From an uncultured Eubacteriales bacterium (GTDB taxonomy: Bacteria; Bacillota; Clostridia; Oscillospirales; Oscillospiraceae): 27,972 nucleotides of DNA. The notes under the pieces are model-generated. The model did not search any database, was not told the origin of the DNA, and worked only from the letters and a program-made list of their open reading frames with translations. The translations under genes were made by a program, and so were the position numbers. The stretch is from positions 1-27,972 of the forward strand of contig URPD01000019.1 of NCBI GenBank assembly GCA_900549645.1, in the 5' to 3' direction. Positions 13,450 to 22,379 of this stretch are shown here, piece by piece. How positions within the stretch are numbered: the stretch's first letter is position 1; each line of letters starts with the position of its first letter.

Positions 13450-14205
13450 ATGATAGATAACAACGAGATAAAAAATGAGCTTATTGAAGGCCGCAACGCC
13501 GTTATCGAGGCACTGCGCGCAGGCCGCGCGATAGACAAGATATTCATCGCCCGCGGCGACGTGGACAAGACGCTGGGACACATCGCGTCCAAGGCGCGCG
13601 AGAAGGGCATAGTCGTCGTGGAGAGCGACAGGCGCAAGCTCGACTTTATGAGCCAGACTAAGGCGCATCAGGGCGTCATCGCCGTGTGCGCCGTGCGCGA
13701 CTACTGCTCGATCGAGGATATTCTGGCGCTCGCGGCAGAGCGCGGCGAGCCGCCGTTCGTCATCGTGTGCGACGAGATAAGCGATCCGCACAATCTCGGC
13801 GCGATAATCCGTACCGCAGAATGTGTTGGCGCTCACGGCGTCGTGATACCGAAGCGCCGCTCCGCGGGACTGACCGCAATAGTGGACAAGGCGAGCGCCG
13901 GTGCGGCGGAGCATATGCTCATCGCCCGCGTTGCGAACCTGCCCGCCGCGATAAAGACGCTCAAGGACAACGGACTCTGGATATACGGCACCGCCGCCGG
14001 AGGCCGGAACGGCCTCTGGACGACCGATTTCACCGGCGCGCTCGCGCTCGTGATCGGCTCCGAGGGCGACGGGATGGGGCGGCTCGTGGCCGAGAGCTGT
14101 GATTTTATCGTGAGCCTGCCGATGAAGGGACAGGTCAGCTCCCTCAACGCAAGCGCCGCCGCCGCGATAACCATGTACGAGATACTCAGACAGCGCATGG
14201 GCTGA
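13450..14205 (+). CDS. rlmB: TrmH/SpoU-family RNA 2'-O-methyltransferase (RlmB-type)
   Basis: This SAM-dependent enzyme methylates a ribose 2'-OH, by family most likely Gm2251 in 23S rRNA. The 251 residues have an N-terminal substrate-binding L30-like domain (EGRNAVIEALRAG, 13-25) and a C-terminal trefoil-knot SPOUT domain. All three SpoU motifs are present: DPHNLGAIIRTAECVG (112-127), LALVIGSEGDGMGRLV (198-213) and LPMKGQVSSLNASAAAAITMYE (223-244). The catalytic Arg121 of motif 1 and the Asn233 of motif 3 are kept. GGAG lies nine bases before the ATG. The next gene starts 60 bp downstream on the same strand, so the pair may be co-transcribed. Confidence 0.95.
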   Translation: MIDNNEIKNELIEGRNAVIEALRAGRAIDKIFIARGDVDKTLGHIASKAREKGIVVVESDRRKLDFMSQTKAHQGVIAVCAVRDYCSIEDILALAAERGEPPFVIVCDEISDPHNLGAIIRTAECVGAHGVVIPKRRSAGLTAIVDKASAGAAEHMLIARVANLPAAIKTLKDNGLWIYGTAAGGRNGLWTTDFTGALALVIGSEGDGMGRLVAESCDFIVSLPMKGQVSSLNASAAAAITMYEILRQRMG

Positions 14206-14265
14206 GCTGCGCCGATTTTTTCTCCCCGACTTGGGGGTTTACATATACAGTAAGGGATAGATTTG

Positions 14266-17079
14266 ATGGATAACTGGAACGAAGAGATAGATCTCGAAGC
14301 CATACTCCGCGAATACGGCGGCGAAGAGGACGTGACGTTTCCCGAACCGGAAGCTGACGCCGCGGAAGCTGCCGAACCGAAATTTGAGTTCCCGCGCAAG
14401 GTAGTAGAGAGCGAGGAACCGGACTTTAACGCGTTTAATCTCTCATTCGACACGGAACCGGAGGACGACGTGCGCGTCTATTCGCCGAACTCCGCAGCGG
14501 ACGAGGAGGACGAGGACGGCGTAAGGATATACAGTCCCGGCAGCGGCGCGAAGAGCTATACGGCCAGCGCCGATACGGACGCAGATGAGATAGAGTTTGA
14601 CCCGCGCTTCAACCTCGGCGGGAAAAAGAAAGACACAGAACTGTCGTTCAACGGAAAAAGCGTTGACCTGAGCGCCGACTATGACTATGCGCCGCCCCTG
14701 CCGCACGACGCGGAATTCGTCTCTGCGTATGCGGGAGCCGACTCCGCCGAGGAGCCGGAGGAGGAAGCGCCGCGCGGATTCTTCCGCAGACTCGTGGATA
14801 AGCTCGATCAGGCGTCGCTGGGCAAGCCGCGCACGAAGCGCCGCCGCCGCACGGACGACGCGTTTGCCGCCGCCGCGACGGCCTATGACCTCTCTGAGGG
14901 TCAGGAGGAGCGCCGCGCCCGTGCCTATGAGGCGGCGGAACCGGAGCATGAATACGAGGACGACGCGTACGAGCCGGAAGAGCCAGCGTACGAGGCGGTG
15001 TATCAGCCGCAATACGGCGAGGCCGACGAGGCCGCGGACGAATACGAGGACGACACCCCGGCGGAGACGGACTATGCCCCGCCTGAGGAGACGCCTTGGC
15101 AGGAGCCGGAGTTCGACTTTGCAAAATACGACGAGCCGCAGCCCGAACCGGAGCCGGTTCAGCCGTCTGAGGAGCGCTCGCCATATGAGTTTGACAGCTT
15201 CAACGCCTTCGACCCCGCCGGTGCGCACCGCACGGATGACGAGGGATACGCCGATGGCTTTGTCGACTACGATCTGGGCGACAATTATGCCGAGAAGATC
15301 GACTATGAGCGCCCGGAATCGGAGTTCAGGGAGAAGGAGGACTTCTTCCCGTCGAGCTTCAAGGAGTACATATTCTCCGTCGTAACCACCCTGCTCTACC
15401 GCCTGCGCGGCGGCAAGGGCAGCTCACTGACGATGGAGGACGAGCCAGAAGATCTTGGACCGGAGGTCAGCCCCCTCAACGCATCGAAATATTATGCCAG
15501 CTTTACAAATTCACTGCGGCTTCGCCTGCGCGTGAGTCTCATCATGCTGGTAGTTATGATATGGATAACCGTGGGACTGCCCGTCCCCGGTATGTTGAAG
15601 GATTATAAGTGCGCGTCCGCGGCGCTGTTCGCAATGCAGCTTACCGTGTCGTTGCTTGCGCTGGACGTTGTGACGACGGGAATAATGAATCTCGTGCGCG
15701 GCAAGCCCGGCGCGGAGACGCTGGCAGTGTTCTCCTGCTTCCTCACGGGGGCGGACGCGCTGGTCGTCTCGCTCGGCAATATCTCAAGCCCGCACGTCTC
15801 GCTCTGCTGCATCTCTACGCTATCGCTCGTCGGCGCGCTCGCAAGCTCGCTGATAAGCTGCCGCGGGATGCGCAAGGCACTGCGCGTCCCGGCGATAGGC
15901 CGCCGCGCGTACACCGTGACCGGCGAGATGGACGTCAAGGCGCATGAGATAACGCTGCTGAAGTCACTGCGCCCGTTCTCCGGCTTCGTCCGCAGGACGG
16001 AAGAGGCCGCGCCCGACGAGGAGATATTCCAGAAGGCGGCGCTGCCGCTGATGTTCGCGGCGCTGCTGCTGGCGATAATCGTCGCTGCGGTCAAGAAGAG
16101 CTTCGGCGATCTGATATTCATCTATTCGGCCATCTTCACCCCCGGAGTGCCAATCGCGGCGCTGCTGTGCTTCGCGCTGCCGTTCCTGCTCGGTTCACTG
16201 CGCATCTTCTCAAGCGGCGCGGCGATAGCGGGCTGGTCGGGACTGAGCGATATCGGCCGCAGCAAAAACCTCATCGTTACCGACCGCGACCTCTTCCCAG
16301 AGGGCAGCGTCGAGCTTGAAAATGTGCGTATCTTTGCCGACGGCGATCCGGAGCGCATAATCTCCTTTGCGGGGAGCATGATCTGCGCGGCGGGATGCAG
16401 CGTCAGCGAGGTGTTCGGCAAGCTCATGGAGGATAACGGCTGTACCACATGCAGGATAGATAACTTCGAGTATCTCTCCGGCGGCGGTATGAAGGGCATC
16501 ATCGACGGCAGCGTCGTCATCTGCGGCAGCACGGAGCTGATGCGGCTTATGAATGTGCGCGTACCATACAGGCTTGTCGGCAAGACCTCGGTGCTGCTGG
16601 CAATAGACGGCGTACTCTACGGCATCTTCAACGTCAAGTACACCCCGCTGCCTCAGGTGCGGCAGGCGCTGATAAATCTCATCCGCTCCGACCGGCACCC
16701 GATATTTGCAATACGCGACTTCAACATCAATCCCGAAATGCTGGCCAAGACCTTTGACATCGCAACCGACGGCTACGACTTCCCGCCGTACGTGGAGCGG
16801 TTCAAGATATCCGCCGCGGCACCGGGGGAGGACAGCAAGATCGCGGCGGTCGTATGCCGCGAGGGGCTTGGGCCGCTCACGCATGTGGCGGAGACTGGAC
16901 GGAAAATGTACCTCGCCGTGCGGGCGAATCTGGCGGTGACGCTGGCTTCGTCTCTGCTCGGCGTGCTGCTGGTGTTTATAAAGCTTATCTCCGCCGGAAC
17001 GGTAAGCCCCATGTTCCTGCTGGTGTATATGCTGCTCAGCACCGTGCCGGTAGCCGTAATAAGCGTGGCTGAGGGTTAA
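14266..17079 (+). CDS. Degenerate P-type ATPase-like membrane protein with acidic N-terminal tail
   Basis: The 937-residue protein has an acidic, low-complexity N-terminus (1-400) with a basic patch KPRTKRRRR (187-195) and a repeated VR(V/I)YSPxS motif (69 and 86). From about 423 it follows P1B-ATPase topology: four helices (423-532), a short cytosolic segment (533-590), two helices (592-648), a large cytosolic region (650-885) and two last helices (887-934). Alignment by eye fits throughout, including SGLSDIGRSKNLIV before the phosphorylation site, GGGMKGIIDGSVVICGS in the nucleotide domain, and VAETGRKMYLAVRANLAVTL before the last helices. The key motifs are gone: CPC is TPG (625-627), DKTGT is TDRDL (672-676), TGDN is IRDF (816-819) and GDGxND is CREGLG (864-869). 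It is therefore probably not a pump. ATG at 14266 is preferred over the TTG one codon earlier; AAGGG lies about nine bases upstream. Confidence 0.85.
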   Translation: MDNWNEEIDLEAILREYGGEEDVTFPEPEADAAEAAEPKFEFPRKVVESEEPDFNAFNLSFDTEPEDDVRVYSPNSAADEEDEDGVRIYSPGSGAKSYTASADTDADEIEFDPRFNLGGKKKDTELSFNGKSVDLSADYDYAPPLPHDAEFVSAYAGADSAEEPEEEAPRGFFRRLVDKLDQASLGKPRTKRRRRTDDAFAAAATAYDLSEGQEERRARAYEAAEPEHEYEDDAYEPEEPAYEAVYQPQYGEADEAADEYEDDTPAETDYAPPEETPWQEPEFDFAKYDEPQPEPEPVQPSEERSPYEFDSFNAFDPAGAHRTDDEGYADGFVDYDLGDNYAEKIDYERPESEFREKEDFFPSSFKEYIFSVVTTLLYRLRGGKGSSLTMEDEPEDLGPEVSPLNASKYYASFTNSLRLRLRVSLIMLVVMIWITVGLPVPGMLKDYKCASAALFAMQLTVSLLALDVVTTGIMNLVRGKPGAETLAVFSCFLTGADALVVSLGNISSPHVSLCCISTLSLVGALASSLISCRGMRKALRVPAIGRRAYTVTGEMDVKAHEITLLKSLRPFSGFVRRTEEAAPDEEIFQKAALPLMFAALLLAIIVAAVKKSFGDLIFIYSAIFTPGVPIAALLCFALPFLLGSLRIFSSGAAIAGWSGLSDIGRSKNLIVTDRDLFPEGSVELENVRIFADGDPERIISFAGSMICAAGCSVSEVFGKLMEDNGCTTCRIDNFEYLSGGGMKGIIDGSVVICGSTELMRLMNVRVPYRLVGKTSVLLAIDGVLYGIFNVKYTPLPQVRQALINLIRSDRHPIFAIRDFNINPEMLAKTFDIATDGYDFPPYVERFKISAAAPGEDSKIAAVVCREGLGPLTHVAETGRKMYLAVRANLAVTLASSLLGVLLVFIKLISAGTVSPMFLLVYMLLSTVPVAVISVAEG

Positions 17080-17116
17080 GAGCATCACGGTTGTCCCATT
17101 TTTCTTAATTTTAATA

Positions 17117-17145
17117 TTGCCAACGTTAAAGCCTTAGTGTATAAT
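17117..17145 (+). promoter_or_regulatory. Strong promoter of the EF-G-like gene
   Basis: TTGCCA (17117-17122) and TATAAT (17140-17145) are 17 bases apart, about 74 bases before the ATG. The leader is very AT-rich with repeated AAATTTTGCA/AAATTTGCA stretches. A strong promoter fits the biased codon use of the gene. Confidence 0.8.
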
Positions 17146-17218
17146 AAATTGATTGCTGATTAAATTTTGCAATTAAAAATTTGCATCTTAATATATTCTG
17201 ACAGAGAGGAAGCAACAC

Positions 17219-19234
17219 ATGAGCTACGAAACCAAGAACATCCGCAATATTGCCCTGCTGGGTCACGGCAATAACGGCAAAACCAGTCTGGCCGAGAGTA
17301 TGCTGTACGTCACCGGCGCTATCGACCGTCTCGGCAAGGTCGCCGACGGCAACACCGTATGCGACTACGACGCAGAGGAGATCGCCCGCCAGATAACCAT
17401 CGCCACCTCCATTGCTCCCGTCAGCTACGACGGCTGCAAGATCAACGTATTGGACTGCCCCGGCTTCTTTGACTTTGTTGGCGACGCGCTGTGCGCTCTG
17501 CGCGCGGTTGAGGCCGGTATGATAGTCACCTCCGCGAAGGACACGGGCGAGAGCATTCCCGTCGGCGCACAGCGCTGCTGGAACTACCTCAAGGCAGCTT
17601 CACTGCCCGTCATGTTCACCATCTCCAAGTGCAACGAAGAGCACGGCGACTACTTCAAGGCTCTTGAAACCCTGAAGGGCAAGTACGGCTCCATCGTCTG
17701 CCCCGTCACCATCCCCACCTCCGACGGCACCGGCGTTATCGACCTCGTTCACAACGTCGCGTACATCACCAAGGGCAACAAGACCGAGAAGGGCGCAGTC
17801 CCCGCGGCCGATGCCGACCATGTTGAGGAGCTTCGCGCAGAGCTTATGGAAGCCGCCGCAGGCGCTACCGAGGAGCTTATGGAGAAGTTCTTTGAGACCA
17901 TGGAGCTTGAAGAGGCGGACATCGTCGAGGGTCTGAAGGCCGGTATGAAGGATCGTTCCGTCGTTCCCGTCTTCGCAAGCGACGCGATGACCAATGTCGG
18001 CACCGTTGCAATGCTTCAGGGCATCGCCGACTACTGCCCCGCACCCGTCGAGAAGAACGACGGCGTGACCGGCTTCGTATTCAAGACCGTTTCCGATAAG
18101 TTCGGTAAGTTCAGCTTCGTGAAGGTCGTCTCCGGCAAGATCACCGCCGGCATGTCCCTCTACAATCTCCGCGCCTCCTCCAACGACAAGCTCGGCCGTA
18201 TGTACACCATGTGCGGCAAGAAGAGCACCGAAGTCACCGAAGCCTGCTGCGGCGATATCGTCGCCATCGGCAAGATGGATTGGAAGACCGGCGACACCGT
18301 GACCGACGACAAGAACGGCACCGAGCTGCCCGCAATCGAGATCCCCGAACCCTGCTACTCCATGGCCATCTCTCCCAAGACCAAGGGTCAGGACGACAAG
18401 GTCGCCGCGGGTCTTGCAAAGCTCAACGAGGAGGACATCTCCTTCACTCTCGTCAACAACGCCGAGACTCACCAGATGGTCGTTTCCGGCGCAGGCGATA
18501 TCCAGATCGGCGTTCTCTGCTCCAAGCTCAAGAATCTCTACAATGTCGAGACCGAGCTCAAGCCCGCCCGCGTTGCATACCGCGAGAAGATCAAGGGCAA
18601 GGTCGAGGCACACGGCCGTCACAAGAAGCAGTCCGGCGGTTCCGGCCAGTTCGGTGACGTTTGGATCCGCTTCGAGCCGCAGGATGAGCAGGACGACATG
18701 ATCTTCGCCGAGGAAGTCTTCGGCGGCTCCGTCCCCAAAAACTTCTTCCCCTCCGTCGAAAAGGGTCTGCGCAATGCAGTCGTCAAGGGCGTTCTTGCCG
18801 GATACCCGCTGGTCGGCCTGAAGGCCACTCTGTACGACGGCTCCTACCACCCTGTTGACTCCAACGATATGGCCTTCCAGACTGCCGCCCGCCTCGCATA
18901 TCAGGACGGTATCCCCAAGGCCAAGCCCACCATCCTTGAGCCTATCGGCCAGCTCTTCGTCACCATTCCTGACGAGTATCAGGGCGCCATCATCGGCGAC
19001 ATCAACTCCAAGCGCCGCGGCACCATGATGGGCTCCATGCCCGCCGAGGACGGCATGACCACCATCGAGGCTGAGGTTCCCCTCGCCGAGATGACCTCTT
19101 ACACCATCGACCTGCGCTCCATGACGCAGGGCGCCGGCTCCTTCACCTGCAAGTTTGTCCGCTACGAGGAAGCTCCCGGCAACGTGCAGCAGAAGGTCAT
19201 CGAAGAGGCAAAGGCTCTGGCAGAGCAGGAGTAA
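17219..19234 (+). CDS. EF-G-like translational GTPase (FusA2-type paralogue) with altered G motifs
   Basis: At 671 residues this has the full EF-G domain order. G1 is GHGNNGKTS (15-23); switch I keeps Thr60. G3 is DCPGF (79-83) where EF-G has DxPGH, so the GTP-hydrolysis His is Phe83. G4 is SKCN (136-139) instead of NKxD. Domain IV is well kept, with HGRHKKQSGGSGQFGDV and YHPVDSNDMAF at the tip that reaches the decoding centre in EF-G; the C-terminal domain V is complete. It should bind the ribosome, but GTP specificity and turnover may differ. It is not a Tet(M)-type protein by sequence. Isoleucine ATA codons, common in the neighbours, are rare here, and AAG and ATC dominate, which suggests high expression. 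GAGAGGA lies eight to nine bases before the ATG, and it has its own promoter and terminator. Confidence 0.92.
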   Translation: MSYETKNIRNIALLGHGNNGKTSLAESMLYVTGAIDRLGKVADGNTVCDYDAEEIARQITIATSIAPVSYDGCKINVLDCPGFFDFVGDALCALRAVEAGMIVTSAKDTGESIPVGAQRCWNYLKAASLPVMFTISKCNEEHGDYFKALETLKGKYGSIVCPVTIPTSDGTGVIDLVHNVAYITKGNKTEKGAVPAADADHVEELRAELMEAAAGATEELMEKFFETMELEEADIVEGLKAGMKDRSVVPVFASDAMTNVGTVAMLQGIADYCPAPVEKNDGVTGFVFKTVSDKFGKFSFVKVVSGKITAGMSLYNLRASSNDKLGRMYTMCGKKSTEVTEACCGDIVAIGKMDWKTGDTVTDDKNGTELPAIEIPEPCYSMAISPKTKGQDDKVAAGLAKLNEEDISFTLVNNAETHQMVVSGAGDIQIGVLCSKLKNLYNVETELKPARVAYREKIKGKVEAHGRHKKQSGGSGQFGDVWIRFEPQDEQDDMIFAEEVFGGSVPKNFFPSVEKGLRNAVVKGVLAGYPLVGLKATLYDGSYHPVDSNDMAFQTAARLAYQDGIPKAKPTILEPIGQLFVTIPDEYQGAIIGDINSKRRGTMMGSMPAEDGMTTIEAEVPLAEMTSYTIDLRSMTQGAGSFTCKFVRYEEAPGNVQQKVIEEAKALAEQE

Positions 19235-19255
19235 GCTTCTAATTTCAAAAGTGTT

Positions 19256-19287
19256 CCGGCGGACTGGCAACAGTCCGCCGGGTTTTT
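19256..19287 (+). terminator. Intrinsic terminator of the EF-G-like gene
   Basis: CCGGCGGACTG (19256-19266) and CAGTCCGCCGG (19271-19281) form an 11-bp stem with loop GCAA, followed by GTTTTT. Confidence 0.9.
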
Positions 19288-19334
19288 AGAGACAGTTTTT
19301 TGACCACTGCGGCAAGGCCGCATGGAGGATTCTT

Positions 19335-20156
19335 ATGATAGGCAAACTTACCGGACTGAAGGATACGCTTTGGGCGATCGGCATAGGAATATGCATCATC
19401 GCGGTGCTCTTTGGGCTGATCTTCGCCATGGCGCACGGATACAGCGGCAGCAGCGAGAAGCCGGGAGTCGATCTCGGCGCGGCGAACATCAAGGACGAGG
19501 GCACGGCGCAGCAAGTGCCGCTCGCACCGGGCGAGCTGAACGAACTGAAGGAGACGAAGAACGCCGGACAGGAATATCTCGCAAGCCTGACCTTCATCTG
19601 CGACAGCACCATGATCGGGATGCGCGACTACGGTATGCTCTCCGGCGGCAGCGCGAATACGCAGGTCTGGGGCAGCACTGCGGGCACCATACCCATCGAC
19701 AGCCTTTCGTCCTGCGTCATCAAATATCCTGCCGACGGCTCCGAAATATCCGCCGCGACGGCGGCGATGATAGCCCAGCCGAAGCTTCTTGTGCTGTGCG
19801 TCGGCAACGACGGGCTGGCTTCCGCATCGGAGGAGGCGTTCCGCGCGGCGTATAAGGGGCTGATCGACTCCATCCGCTCCGCAAGCCCGGATACGAAGAT
19901 AATCGTCTGCTCGCTCCTGCCTGTGGCCGAGAATTACACCGGAGCGGACGGGCTTACGAACGTGGCAGTCGCGCAGGCGACGACGTGGCTCAAGCAGGTC
20001 TGCACCGAGGCAAGCGTCTATTACGCGGACATCTCATCTGCCCTGACGCTGAACGGCTCGCTCTCGTCGGAGTATTCGTCCGGCGACGGACACGCGCTCA
20101 ACAGTGCCGGCTGCAGCAAGGTTCTGGAATATCTCAGCACTCACGCCGTTGGCTGA
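19335..20156 (+). CDS. Membrane-anchored SGNH/GDSL-type hydrolase
   Basis: The 273-residue product has one N-terminal membrane helix (about 12-34) with no cleavage motif, a linker, and an extracellular alpha/beta domain. SGNH landmarks are present: FICDSTMIGM (87-96, nucleophile Ser91), CVGND (155-159, Asn158) and DGHALNSAG (251-259, Asp251 and His253). The usual GDS is CDS. Family members remove acetyl or other acyl groups from sugars, peptidoglycan or lipids; related Clostridia proteins are cell-wall associated, but the substrate is not known. TGGAGG six bases before the ATG supports the start. It sits after the EF-G terminator, and no clear promoter was found in the 47 bases between, so read-through may supply it. 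Confidence 0.85.
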   Translation: MIGKLTGLKDTLWAIGIGICIIAVLFGLIFAMAHGYSGSSEKPGVDLGAANIKDEGTAQQVPLAPGELNELKETKNAGQEYLASLTFICDSTMIGMRDYGMLSGGSANTQVWGSTAGTIPIDSLSSCVIKYPADGSEISAATAAMIAQPKLLVLCVGNDGLASASEEAFRAAYKGLIDSIRSASPDTKIIVCSLLPVAENYTGADGLTNVAVAQATTWLKQVCTEASVYYADISSALTLNGSLSSEYSSGDGHALNSAGCSKVLEYLSTHAVG

Positions 20157-20172
20157 GATGAGCTGATATGAT

Positions 20173-20213
20173 AAACAAAACATCCGTATGATAATCATAC
20201 GGATGTTTTGTTT
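20173..20213. terminator. Bidirectional terminator between the SGNH gene and glnN
   Basis: Arms 20173-20192 and 20194-20213 are exact complements (20 bp, opening to a small loop in RNA), with TTTTG after it on the plus strand. On the minus strand it follows glnN. The tip shares CCGTATGAT...CATACGG with 10007-10054. Confidence 0.8.
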
Positions 20214-20263
20214 TGCGTCAGGACAAATATAGAGGTATATAGGCAAATATAGTGGAGACTTGA

Positions 20264-22357
20264 TTATTTTACGCTGAACAGAATGTCACCGTAGGAGGGG
20301 TACGGCCAGTACTCGGCGGAGGTGTGAGTTTCAAGCTCGTCTACGACGATGCGCAGCTCGTTCATTGCGGCGAACACGACGTCCTTGTAATACTTCGCCT
20401 GTTCAAGCGTACCCTCGACGTCCTTCACGCCCATGACCGCGTACTCAAGCTCGCGGGTCTTCTTGACCGCGGCGGCGGTCAGAGCGCTGATGCGCGCGGC
20501 AAGCTCGGTTTCAAAGCTGCAATCAATGTCGGCGCTGAGCGCTTTCTTCGCAAGCGCTGTGTCGGTCAGTTCCTTGGAGTACGCGCTGACGGCGGGAAGA
20601 ATGTCCTTCCACACCATGTCGAGCATCGTCTGCGCTTCGATATGCAGAACCTTGCAGTAGCCGTCCAACTTTATCTCGTAGCGGGCGTGCAGCTCTGTGG
20701 GAGAGTAGACGCGATGGCGGGTGAAGAGCTCAACGTTCTTGTCGGAGAGGTAGTAGGGGACGCAGTCGGGCGTGGAGCGCAGGTTCAGCAGTCCGCGGCT
20801 CTCGGCCTCGTGGATCCAAGACTCATCATAGCCGTTGCCGTTGAAGATGATGCGCTTGTGCTTTGCGATGACGGACTTTATCAGATCGTGCAGGTCGGCC
20901 TCAAAGTCGGTGGACTTCTCCAGAATATCCGCGTACTGGCGCAGAGACTCGGCGACGGCGGTGTTGATGACAACGTTCGCGCCGGAGATGGACGCGGAGG
21001 AGCCGAGCATACGGAATTCAAACTTGTTGCCGGTAAAGGCGAACGGGGAAGTGCGGTTGCGGTCGGTGGTGTCCTTCGGGAACTTCGGCAGGACGTGAAC
21101 GCCGACCTTGATAAGCTCCTTTTCCTTGCCGCCGTAGGGGACGTCGTGCTCAATGGCGGTGAGGATGTCCTCAAGCTCGGTGCCTACGAACATACTGACG
21201 ATGGCCGGGGGAGCTTCGTTCGCGCCGAGACGGTGATCGTTCGCGGCGGAGGTGACGGAGATGCGGAGCATGTCCTGATAATCGTCGACCGCCTGAATGA
21301 CCGCGCAGAGGAACAGCAGGAACTGAGCGTTCTCATACGGCGTCTCGCCCGGCTCAAGCAGGTTCACGCCGGTGTTAGTGACGAGCGACCAGTTATTGTG
21401 CTTGCCGCTGCCGTTGACGCCCGCAAAGGGCTTCTCGTGCAGCAGGCACACCATGTCGTATTTCTTCGCTATCTTCTGCATCAGCTCCATGGTGAGCTGG
21501 TTGTGATCGGCGGAAATGTTGGTGGTGGTGAAGAAGGGCGCCAGCTCGTGCTGCGCGGGGGCGACCTCGTTGTGCTCAGTCTTGGCCATGATGCCGAGCT
21601 TCCACAGCTCCTCGTTCAGCTCCTTCATAAAGGCGGAGACGCGGGGCTTTATCGTGCCGAAGTAGTGATCCTCAAGCTCCTGACCCTTGGGCGGCTTCGC
21701 GCCGAAGAGGGTGCGGCCGGTGTACATCAGATCCTTGCGCTTCTCGTAGACGCTCTTGTCGATGAGAAAATATTCCTGTTCGGGGCCGACGGTCGTGCGG
21801 ATGGAGGTGACGTCGTCGTTGCCGAAGAGCTGGATGACGCGCATACCCTGACGGTTGATGGCCTCCATGGAGCGCAGCAGCGGGGTTTTCTTATCCAGTG
21901 CTTCGCCGCCGTAGGAGCAGAACGCGGTCGGGATGCAGAGCACGTTGTCTTTTATAAATGCGTAAGAGGTGGGGTCCCATGCGGTGTAGCCGCGAGCCTC
22001 GAAAGTGGCGCGCAGGCCGCCGGAGGGGAAGCTGGAGGCGTCAGGCTCGCCCTGTATAAGCTCCTTGCCCGAAAACTCCATGATGACCTTGCCGCCGTCC
22101 ACGGGGGAGATAAAGCTGTCGTGCTTCTCGGCGGTGATGCCGGTCATGGGCTGGAACCAATGGGTGAAATGGGTAGCGCCCTTTTCAATCGCCCAATCCT
22201 TCATCGCGTTTGCGACGACAGTAGCGGCGGAGCTGTCAAGGCGCTTGCCGTCCTTGATCGAACGCTGCACCTGCTTGAATACGTCCTTCGGGAGCCGTTC
22301 GCGCATAACGGAGTCGCTAAAAACCATGGAGCCAAAAAGTTCGGTGACAGTGTTCAT
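20264..22357 (-). CDS. glnN: Glutamine synthetase type III
   Basis: This GSIII enzyme makes glutamine from glutamate, ammonia and ATP and is the main entry of ammonia in many gut Bacteroidetes and Ruminococcaceae. The 697 residues have the GSIII N-terminus (FGSMVFSDSVMRERLP), the ATHFTHWFQPMTGITAEKHDSF block, the VGPEQEYFLID metal-binding strand, EHNEVAPAQHELAP, the ATP-site GVNGSGKHNNWS and the RLGANEAPPAIVSMF segment. The start is set at 22357 because GAGAGG lies seven bases upstream and the upstream reading is made of leader hairpin sequence; an ATG six bases earlier is possible. It has its own near-consensus promoter and a leader terminator, and the ANTAR regulator gene directly precedes it on the same strand. 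Confidence 0.97.
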   Translation of the reverse strand: MNTVTELFGSMVFSDSVMRERLPKDVFKQVQRSIKDGKRLDSSAATVVANAMKDWAIEKGATHFTHWFQPMTGITAEKHDSFISPVDGGKVIMEFSGKELIQGEPDASSFPSGGLRATFEARGYTAWDPTSYAFIKDNVLCIPTAFCSYGGEALDKKTPLLRSMEAINRQGMRVIQLFGNDDVTSIRTTVGPEQEYFLIDKSVYEKRKDLMYTGRTLFGAKPPKGQELEDHYFGTIKPRVSAFMKELNEELWKLGIMAKTEHNEVAPAQHELAPFFTTTNISADHNQLTMELMQKIAKKYDMVCLLHEKPFAGVNGSGKHNNWSLVTNTGVNLLEPGETPYENAQFLLFLCAVIQAVDDYQDMLRISVTSAANDHRLGANEAPPAIVSMFVGTELEDILTAIEHDVPYGGKEKELIKVGVHVLPKFPKDTTDRNRTSPFAFTGNKFEFRMLGSSASISGANVVINTAVAESLRQYADILEKSTDFEADLHDLIKSVIAKHKRIIFNGNGYDESWIHEAESRGLLNLRSTPDCVPYYLSDKNVELFTRHRVYSPTELHARYEIKLDGYCKVLHIEAQTMLDMVWKDILPAVSAYSKELTDTALAKKALSADIDCSFETELAARISALTAAAVKKTRELEYAVMGVKDVEGTLEQAKYYKDVVFAAMNELRIVVDELETHTSAEYWPYPSYGDILFSVK

Positions 22358-22379
22358 GTTCATACCTCTCATATCTTTG

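Noticed and set aside
17219..19234. Ribosomal protection tetracycline resistance protein
   Set aside because: The N-terminal GTPase and domain IV tip follow the EF-G/FusA2 pattern, not Tet(M); no mobile context.
17600..19270. 556-codon open frame opposite the EF-G-like gene
   Set aside because: Antisense of a strongly biased gene; low-complexity Leu/Gly/Asp/His composition and no ribosome binding site logic.
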